In this document: piece by piece, positions 58,101 through 64,000 of the stretch | How the letters are laid out: every line of letters starts with the position of its first letter | Numbering within the stretch: the first letter of the stretch is position 1 | NCBI GenBank assembly: GCA_963971225.1 | Contig: OZ020269.1 | Span: forward strand, 86,758,283-86,822,282 | DNA length: 64,000 bases | Origin: Melieria omissa | Taxonomy: Eukaryota; Arthropoda; Insecta; Diptera; Ulidiidae | Reading direction: 5' to 3' | Translations under genes and position numbers: made by a program | The notes under the pieces: model-generated | What the model saw: the letters and a program-made list of their open reading frames with translations, nothing else | What the model was told of the DNA's origin: nothing | The model's database searches: none

Positions 58101-61100
58101 TGGTTTTTGAGCTCCGGTCTTCTAAAAGACCACAGGGAGGGTCTATGCCTGAATTGTACTGATTATTGTACTGTTCTATATAGTTCAAGTTTTCGACAGT
58201 AATCTCCAGAAAACAGACTCACCTTTGAAATTAGAGTTCCATGAGATAGAGATTTTATGCTTTTTTTAGATTTTGATTCAGACTTAGCCATAACCTTTTG
58301 GAAATCTGGCTGTTGTAAAGCCAGCTTACTTTATTTGTTTTGTTACTTATTTGAGTTACTACTTTGAGTTCCACAATGAGCAGTTAACAAAACTATGAGC
58401 AAATAATTCCCTTCCGAAAGAATGAACAGAATTTACTAAAAGAAGGGATTTTGTCTTCGATGTGAATGATGGAAGTGTATAGAAATCGTTGATGAATCAC
58501 TTAAAATTAAGCGGAGCTAATTGGGAAGTTCTGCTATATCCAACACAAAGGCTGGATTTGGTGCTATCCGAATAACATTTGTGTGCATCAATATTAACTT
58601 TTTGACTACTAAGTTTGCAGTTGCCTTTAAAAGGATTAAGAAGAGACCTATGATAATCTATTTGAAGCTCCTTGACCGTATTGAAAACCATACGATTGGG
58701 CTTATTGGTGATAGTAGAGTAACCCGTTGAAACACTGAAGTTTATGCATTCCGTACTGTCACAGAGTACAGAGAAATTTTATCTCTGGTCCGTACTGGGC
58801 AGTTCTGGAACGTTCTTCTGCGCAGGTTTTTCTTAGCAATTGTAACCTTGACTGGTTCAAGTCAAGTCCCCATAACTTCTTGATTCAAAACTTTGTCTTT
58901 TTATCATTGCATCCTTCCAGAATCAATGCAATGAATGTCATTAATAGGAATATCTCTGCGCCCTGGTTGGAATATTAACCCTGCATAGCTAAGCATATTT
59001 AATAAACCTTAAAGCCAATTTCCATCGATTTCACTTACATAGTTTTAACATCAATTTTAAGAAGCCGGTTGTGAAAAAATTATTTTTAAATGAAAAAAAA
59101 AAGTTTAAATTAAGAAAGTAATAATGTTTTATGTGAATTTTATTATATTTTGCTAAATAATGATAGTCGAAACGACGAACATTTTCTAACCAGGATTAAA
59201 AACAAGAACTCGGTGATTTTAAAACGTGCTAAGATTTTTAGCCGACATTTTAAAAGTTCTAATGAGAATAGAATTATGGCTCCAACAATAAAATAAGCGA
59301 ATAAAATCACAAATACTTTCTTGAATAAACTTTATTGAAAGAAAAACAGTCAACTTCTACTTATACTTTATACTTTATACTTTATAAATTTTTGTTGTAA
59401 CTCTTTCTTTCTCACCGCCTAGTTGCCTCCGCCGAGTTAGAACAGTTCATACGAAAAGGCGACTGTGTCATTTCCATGCGACACATACGGTGAGTGTCCA
59501 TCACTTTCTTCTGATAACTATAGTAGATATCAGCACATATTATGTATTCGTCTATCTACCTTCTCTACATCCCCTCACAGCCCTCGTCGCAAGTTGCACA
59601 TTTCCATCGAGGCGCTCTTCATGATCGATTTTCCCACGCTGAAGCATAAACTCTCCTTCTTCCTCGATCGTCATGAGCAGCGTGTGACGTTGGATATCAG
59701 CGCCAACGGTTTGGTCGAATCGCGTCATTTTCTCATTCCGAATATCAACGAGACCAGCACGATTCGTTCGTTGGCGTTGCACTTTCATAAGAATCGCATT
59801 GCGTTGCTGGTGGAGTGCAAAGAGAGCGCCGCCCATGAGTTGGACATGAATCTGTCTAAGTTGTATATACAAATGGAGGATCCGGTCATTAAGCTGGTAG
59901 GATCACATGCAAATTTGAAGTGATTCTTCAAATATATTGTTATATATTTTTATATTTTTTTCATTATATTTTATGTATTTTTACATATTTATATATTTAC
60001 ATATTTTTTTGTTTTCAATTTTGTACTTTGTGCTTTGTTATTGTAACTCAGTTCCGTGAGCGCAAATATCCTTTGCACTTCGATGGCAACGTGGAAAGTG
60101 CACTGCAGCGCGCCAATTGTCAAAAAGGAATGCAGCGGCGCGGAAACAGGCGCATGCTGAAGAACAAAATAACCGAACGTGGTATGTAAGGTTAAAGTAA
60201 AGTTCAGGTAGTTACATATAAAAACTGTTGTCTTCAAATTTGTACATTATGAAGTATTCATAACTAAAATATTTCATAGCATAGATGCTTCAATATTTGC
60301 TATCAAATGGCTTTAAATTCAAAAGTCTGCACAAAATGTGCTCCAAGACTTTTGTGTACTAAAGTTGTTATTTTATTTTACAGAAAAGAATAAGAAACGT
60401 GATGTGCGTAATTGGTTCAGCACCGACAGCTACGAGCGCTTCAATCAGCGACAGCTGCCACTGGACTTGGAGCATCGCGGCGATATACCAATGATGCACG
60501 GAGACTGTGAAGGTAGGTGCCGGAAAAATAGTAATCAACAGTGAGGTTGAATATACTTACATATATACCGGAAGAAAGCCTAGATTTCACTGCATCACTC
60601 TCACTCTCATCACATTTCAAATGGATGGTGGAAAGGGGGTTAGGGTACCTTCAGTTCAACGCCCAGTCAGAATGGCGGTTTTTGTGGCAATTTTCCTTTT
60701 CTACTTGGAGGTTTTACCATTACCTGCTTTGAAATTCTCACCTCTTTCATATGGATAGCAATAGAAGTAGACGAGTGTTTCACCAGCCCAAGCTGGAAAT
60801 CGAACCTAGGGCCCCTGGTATGAGAAGCCAGTGCGCTCGCCGCCTGACTATCGAAGCTGGCAACTTATGTACTTCATAGAGATGGATATAGTTGTAGGTA
60901 TAACCCACCGTCGAAGCACTTCCATTTATCTATCCATCCAGAAGAAGCAAGAATCGCCAGGGTATTATTCTTATTATTATTCTTCGACAGTCTAGGAGTT
61001 CAAGCAGATAATACAGTCCACTAAGTCTACAGTCTACTAAGTCTACAGTCTACTAAGTCTACAGTCTACAAAACAATCTACTAAGTAAGTTTTGTGAGAA

Positions 61101-62113
61101 GCTCAAACTGCTCCAATGACTAAGTGGACTCATGTTCGACTGTTTTTTTGGTATCACAATTTGCCTTCACGGCCTAAATGGGCTCTGCCTTCTCCTTCTT
61201 CTCTGCCTTCCCCTTCGTCTCTGCCTACTCCTACCTACACTACCCATGTATAACCTAATAAACAATGAGTCTGGAGTCTATTCTTTCATTCATTCGTATT
61301 CAATATCATTACGCACACATTCGACTTGAAAATGCGCATTTTTAATATATCAAAAACAACAACAACAAGTCTCAACATCCCTCTAATTATGCAGCACTCA
61401 TGGGCGGCATCGTCACTCAGTCGCTTGGACGCAATGCCGCAGCTTTGCGTCAGTGTCAGAGTCGTTCAGCCTAAATGGCCGGAATAAATGGCAGCAGCTG
61501 TGCTTTTATTTTTGCGCCTCCTACAATGGACGCAGTGCATTTGGGTGTCGCTGCCAGCGTCATTCAGCATTAACGTCAAAGTGCGGTCGACGCATTAGCG
61601 CAGCGAACTTTTTGCAACTCACGCCAAAGCGTATCGCGCACACGGTTGCCATGTAAGGCGCGCATGCGCGCACAGCCCACGCAATGCAGCGGCGCATGCG
61701 CGCAGCATAAATGCATTGCAGTGTCTTTGTGTGTGTGCCTTATAATTTCCACCGCGTATTGCACACCTTGCAGTGCCCCGTCGTGTTGTTTATCCATTCA
61801 AAAGTTGCACACTGCTCCGCCCGTTTTCGTTGCACTTTTGCTTCATTTGACTTGGTGATTTTTTTTGTTTAAATTTTTTTTAATATGTTTTTCTTTTACT
61901 TGTATTTGGTTTTTTTTGCTTCTATAGACGCCCTCGCAAAATCCATCAGCGACTTAATGGCTTTGGTGAAACTTTTACGCGAAGATATCGCCCACCAACG
62001 CGACGAAATTGCCTACTTGCGCAAATTGCTGGAGAACTGCGCCGGCTGCAAGGAGCCCAGCAACAACATACGCCTGGAGCCAACGTGTCGCACCTCGAAC
62101 CCCTGTTATCCCG
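55105..62113 (+). CDS. Thrombospondin, 5' half (seven exons; 3' end outside window)
   Basis: This is a secreted, oligomeric extracellular-matrix glycoprotein. In flies Tsp is made by tendon cells and binds the alphaPS2-betaPS integrin at muscle attachment sites (known for Drosophila). Exons are 55105-55183, 59423-59489, 59581-59896, 60052-60181, 60384-60512, 61395 to about 61454, and 61928-62113; phases join consistently (1, 2, 0, 1, 1, 1). The roughly 320 residues encode a signal peptide (about 1-21), the laminin-G-like TSP N-terminal domain (about 50-200), a basic linker, a coiled coil with a Cys pair, and the beginning of the first EGF-like repeat. Absence of a type 1 (TSR) or procollagen module before the EGF start fits the pentameric subgroup. 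Later EGF, type 3 and C-terminal modules are beyond base 64000. Confidence 0.85.
55184..56025. other. Tsp intron 1, proximal part
   Basis: AT-rich intron with A runs. Nothing structured recognised before the GTACT array. Confidence 0.6.
56030..57720. repeat. GTACT-rich minisatellite in Tsp intron 1
   Basis: Diverged short GAGTACTCAGTACT words are organised in units of about 143-147 bases with the order ATCTTTTGAGTACTT, AAGTACTT-ATTT-CAACAGAAT, ACAGTA-CGATTATGGGTACT, AAGTACTCAGTACTC. The AAGTA anchor falls at 56116, 56263 and 56406 and resumes near 57448. A mariner at 56509-57246 interrupts it, so the array predates the insertion. Confidence 0.8.
56509..57246 (-). mobile_element. Internally deleted mariner element (738 bp)
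   Basis: The first 30 bases, beginning TCAGGTGTACAACTTTGC, are matched without mismatch by the complement of the last 30. TA lies on both sides (56507-56508 and 57247-57248). One minus-strand open frame, 57064 down to 56585 (159 residues), keeps part of the N-terminal helix-turn-helix (SERTCREWFQRFK) joined directly to LQHDNARPHVA, HPPYSPDVAPSDFHLF and the intact C-terminus. The middle with the first catalytic Asp is gone, so it cannot transpose itself. The sequence resembles the irritans group. Intact ends and an open frame indicate a recent copy. Confidence 0.9.
57721..58740. other. Tsp intron 1, distal part
   Basis: AT-rich, no gene or clear repeat. Short open frames on both strands without motifs. 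Confidence 0.5.
58745..58930 (+). pseudogene. Non-LTR retrotransposon remnant, second copy
   Basis: ACAGAGAAATTTTATCTCTGG, then GGCAGTTCTGGAACGTTCTT, GACTGGTTCAAGTCAAG and CCATAACTTCTTGATTCAAA follow the order of the copy at 33190-33370. TGGAACGTTCT here would read W-N-V-L, nearer the expected W-N-x-L-P motif. Heavily decayed. Confidence 0.45.
58931..59422. other. Tsp intron 1, end
   Basis: AT-rich. A TTTATACTTTATACTTTATA simple repeat at about 59362-59385 lies close to the exon 2 acceptor. Confidence 0.6.
59423..59489 (+). CDS. Tsp coding exon 2
   Basis: Acceptor CTCACCGCCTAG; the split codon gives Val, then ASAELEQFIRKGDCVISMRH. Donor ACG|GTGAGT, phase 2. It forms the start of the mature N-terminal module, with a Cys (in GDC) that probably pairs within the N-terminal domain. 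Confidence 0.8.
59581..59896 (+). CDS. Tsp coding exon 3: core of TSP N-terminal domain
   Basis: A 316-base exon, acceptor CCCCTCACAG, donor CTG|GTAGGA, phase 0. It encodes the laminin-G-like beta-sandwich of the TSPN domain: alternating hydrophobic strands such as HISIEALFMIDF, HKLSFFLDRHEQRVTLDIS, TIRSLALHFHKNRIALLVEC and KLYIQMEDPVIKL. The VEC Cys probably pairs with the RANC Cys in the next exon. Codon use is clearly coding, and the antisense open frame 59552-59872 is its shadow. Confidence 0.9.
60052..60181 (+). CDS. Tsp coding exon 4: end of N-terminal domain and basic linker
   Basis: Acceptor TTGTAACTCAG, donor CGTG|GTATGT, phase 1. FRERKYPLHFDGNVESALQR closes the TSPN fold, ANC supplies its last Cys. 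The following QRRGNRRMLKNKITER is strongly basic, a plausible heparin/proteoglycan-binding stretch (inference). Confidence 0.85.
60384..60512 (+). CDS. Tsp coding exon 5: linker
   Basis: Acceptor TTTATTTTACAG, donor GAAG|GTAGGT, phase 1. Starts EKNKKRDVRNWFSTDSYERF, still basic, and ends PMMHGDCE with one Cys. No named domain. The 0.9-kb intron after it contains a SINE on the minus strand and a retrotransposon 3' end. Confidence 0.75.
60600..60861 (-). mobile_element. tRNA-headed SINE, copy 2, in Tsp intron 5
   Basis: On the minus strand from 60861: GCCAGCTTCGATAGTCAGGC (acceptor and box A region), GGCGAGCGCACTGGC, an arm CTGGC-TTCTCAT-ACCAG with CTC in the anticodon position, then box B GGTTCGATTTCC. 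The body shares TCTACTTCTATTGCTATCCA and GAGGTGAGAA-TT with copy 1. It is antisense to Tsp, so it should not disturb splicing by its own signals. Confidence 0.65.
61015..61085. repeat. 17-bp minisatellite CTAAGTCTACAGTCTA
   Basis: Three to four head-to-tail copies, the last decayed, immediately before the retrotransposon 3' end. The similar word TTTACAGTCTACTAGACC occurs once before the related 3' end at 33525, so the repeat probably arose by expansion of element sequence. Confidence 0.75.
61086..61265 (+). mobile_element. Non-LTR retrotransposon 3' end fragment, second copy
   Basis: CTCAAACTGCTCCAATGACT, GGTATCACAATTTGCCTTCA, CGGCCTAAATGGGCTC, then a CTTCTCTGCC-rich tail. It parallels 33548-33640. 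Confidence 0.5.
61395..61454 (+). CDS. Tsp coding exon 6 (3' boundary uncertain)
   Basis: Acceptor CTAATTATGCAG joins in phase with exon 5 and encodes ALMGGIVTQSLGRNAAALRQ, probably the start of the helix leading into the coiled coil. An in-frame stop follows at 61471, so a donor must lie before it. Phase-1 candidates are GT at 61449 (GTCAGT), 61455 (GTCAGA) and 61461 (GTCGTT). All have C at intron position 3, unlike the other six donors. The end given is the middle option. Confidence 0.55.
61472..61927. other. Tsp intron 6
   Basis: GC-rich first half with GCGCATGCGCGCA words (61662-61705, a CpG-containing palindromic patch) and a T-rich second half serving as a polypyrimidine tract. The overlapping open frames have no motif. 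Confidence 0.5.
61928..62113 (+). CDS. Tsp coding exon 7: coiled coil and first EGF start
   Basis: Acceptor TTGCTTCTATAG, donor CCCG|GTAAGT, phase 1. SDLMALVKLLREDIAHQRDE and IAYLRKLLEN form heptads with Leu/Ile/Val at core positions, then CAGC: the two-Cys motif that locks the subunits in thrombospondins of the COMP/TSP-3/4/5 kind. After about 15 residues, CRTSNPCYPG is the start of the first EGF-like repeat in the CxxNPCxPG style of thrombospondins. Confidence 0.9.
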
Positions 62114-64000
62114 GTAAGTAGTCGAGTAGAGCTGCGAGCGAGGGCAGAGTGAAACTTGGTGGGAAATGTTTTTTAATTTTATTGTTTACACTTAAATTTA
62201 GGAAAATTATTATTTTTTATACTTTATAATAAATAATGATTACATTGAATTTCCATGAATTTTTTTTTATTTTCATTTGAATTTTAGTTGATTATTGTCG
62301 ATTACTGTTAGATATGAATTTGTAATTGAAAATAATTTTGATTAAGTTTAATAATAAATTCGATAAATGTTTGATTTGATTTTTTGATTAATTAAATAAA
62401 TGTTTAAAATTTTTTTTTTAGTTTGAATTGAAAAATATCAATCATTGATTGATTTTTAATGGAAGAAACAAAGGGAATTATTTATTTAGTTGTTTGCATT
62501 TACTGATTAAATTAAATTGATTGAATTTAATAAGAAAGGAAAGGAAATAATGTTAGATAATGGTAAATGATTGTAAAACATTGATTGAATTTAGTTTATA
62601 AAATTTTTGTTCAATTATAATCGGAAAGTATCGATCGAATTATAATCGAAAACTATCGATCATTGATTGATTTGAATTGGGAGTGGCAGAAAATAAAATA
62701 TTAAAATAATTGATTTGAAATTAACGGATTGAATTTAATAAATATGGTAATGAAATGAAAATTATTTCGAAATTGCAAATACAAAATTTCTAAAAATGAT
62801 TAAATTAAAATTTTTATTTTATAAATTTAATTTGAAATATAATCAAAAAATATAGATAGTTGATTGATTTGTATTTCAAAAGGGGAAACCCTAGAAAAAT
62901 GGATTTAATTGATTCAATTAATGAATAGTCAAATAATTATTGTTTTAAATAATTAAATTGATTTGAAAGTAACGGATTGAATTTAATAAATAAAGATAAC
63001 AAATTGGTTCGAAATTGCAATTAAAAAATATGGATCACTGATTAGTTAAATTTTTCTTATAAATTTAATTTGAGTTATAATCAAAAAATATAAATAATTG
63101 ATTTGTATTTTAAGAGGGGGAAATCCACAAAAAATTGATTGATTTAATTGATTACTTTAACTGATCGAATTGAATTAATAGTCAAATAATTATAATTTTA
63201 AATAATGAGAAATGATTGGATCGAAATTAATGAAAAAACAGTTATCAGTGATTAAAATAAATTTTCATTTCATAAAAAATATCGATTATTTATTGATTTG
63301 AATGGAAGATTTAAAACATTTTAATTGATTTTAATCTAATTGATTGTATTTAATTAAAAGCAAAATTAAAGAAAAAATAAATAATTGGTTCGAAATTTCA
63401 ATGAAAAAGATCGATTAGAAAAAAATATCGATTCAGTTTGATTTATAATCAAAAGCTATCGATAATAGATTGATTTGTATTTTAAAAGGGGAAAACTCCC
63501 AAAAATTGATTTGATTGATTGATTTAATTGATTGCTTTAACTGATCGAATTTAATTAATAGTCAAATAATTATAATTTAAAATAATGAGAAATGATTGGA
63601 TCGAAATTAATGAAAGAAAAACCGAGATCAGTGATTGTGAAAAAATATCGATTATTGATTGATTTGAATGGAAGAATTAACAAAGTTTAATTGATTTCAA
63701 TCTAATTGATTTAATTAATAGGTTAATTAAAGAAATGCTAAATAGGTGGTTCGAATTTTAATGAAAAAATATCGATCTGTGACTAAATTAATTTTGAATT
63801 TTATAAATTCAGTTTGATTTATAATCAAAAACTATCGATTATTAATTGATTTAAATTTAAAATAGGAGAAATAATCGAAAATAATTTATTTAAGTGGTGG
63901 AATTTAATTGATGACTTTAATTATTGGAATTTGGATTGGAATTAATTGACGATAAAAGAATTGAATTATTGAACTGTTAAATAATGAAAAACAATTGGAT
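62114..64000. repeat. Tsp intron 7 with AT-rich tandem repeats
   Basis: Strongly AT-rich. From about 62440 on, variants of ATCGATTATTGATTGATTTG and TTGATTTAATTGATT recur. A longer block with GATTGATTTAATTGATT, TTTAACTGATCGAATT, TAGTCAAATAATTATAAT and ATGAGAAATGATTGGATCG occurs at about 63130-63230 and again at about 63510-63615 (offset about 380). The window ends inside this intron. Confidence 0.75.

Noticed and set aside
59552..59872. 106-residue antisense frame over Tsp exon 3
   Set aside because: Shadow of a real coding exon.

Overview
The window is nuclear DNA of a higher fly. The composition is AT-rich, with short GT-AG introns and a fly-type start context. The only protein-coding gene I can support is a thrombospondin orthologue. 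I lean towards a tephritid fruit fly because of the repeat mix and the large, repeat-filled first intron. That is an inference; no species can be named from the sequence alone.

Right end (about 54.9-64 kb, + strand): the 5' half of Tsp (thrombospondin). A leader exon carries the start codon and signal peptide (55105-55183). A 4.2-kb intron follows, then four short-spaced exons encoding the laminin-G-like TSP N-terminal domain and a basic linker. A small exon with an unclear donor comes next, then the exon for the oligomerisation coiled coil, its Cys pair and the start of the first EGF-like repeat (61928-62113). The remaining EGF, calcium-binding type 3 and C-terminal lectin-like modules lie beyond the window. 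A candidate untranslated first exon ends at a good donor at 47557, which would place much of 47.5-54.9 kb inside the gene. That link is inferred.

The rest (about 1-47 kb, plus the introns): no gene is recognised. It is a mosaic of decayed mobile elements and tandem repeats, with islands of higher-GC, low-repeat sequence at about 5.1-5.7, 9.1-10.1, 12.3-13.0, 14.7-15.6, 34.7-35.1, 38.6-39.7, 42.7-43.4, 49.8-50.5 and 54.0-54.6 kb. These islands could hold regulatory DNA or unseen untranslated exons. Elements with visible boundaries are: two mariner elements with TA duplications (25112-25990, 56509-57246); four TTAA-flanked piggyBac-type elements (13225-14401, 37738-38261, 42170-42587, 51044-51665); three hAT-type elements with 8-bp duplications (10209-10800, 17068-17234, 52114-52659) and a relative at about 28920-29473; a probable solo LTR (23293-23998); and two copies of a tRNA-headed SINE (44492, + strand; 60861, - strand). 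Several non-LTR retrotransposon fragments are also present (19-21, 33, 40, 52, 58.7 and 61 kb).

Tandem-repeat blocks include a 2-kb degenerate minisatellite built on a short GTCACAAATT-type unit (2870-4900), a 240-bp array (8110-8775), an array at 45.6-46.7 kb, a GTACT-rich array in Tsp intron 1 split by a mariner, and an AT-rich array with a roughly 380-bp higher-order period in the last intron. The most unusual structures are the piggyBac-type elements whose interiors have become tandem or inverted repeats: one repeats its own terminal motif, and another folds into 208-bp hairpin arms. I saw no evidence of a new multi-gene system.
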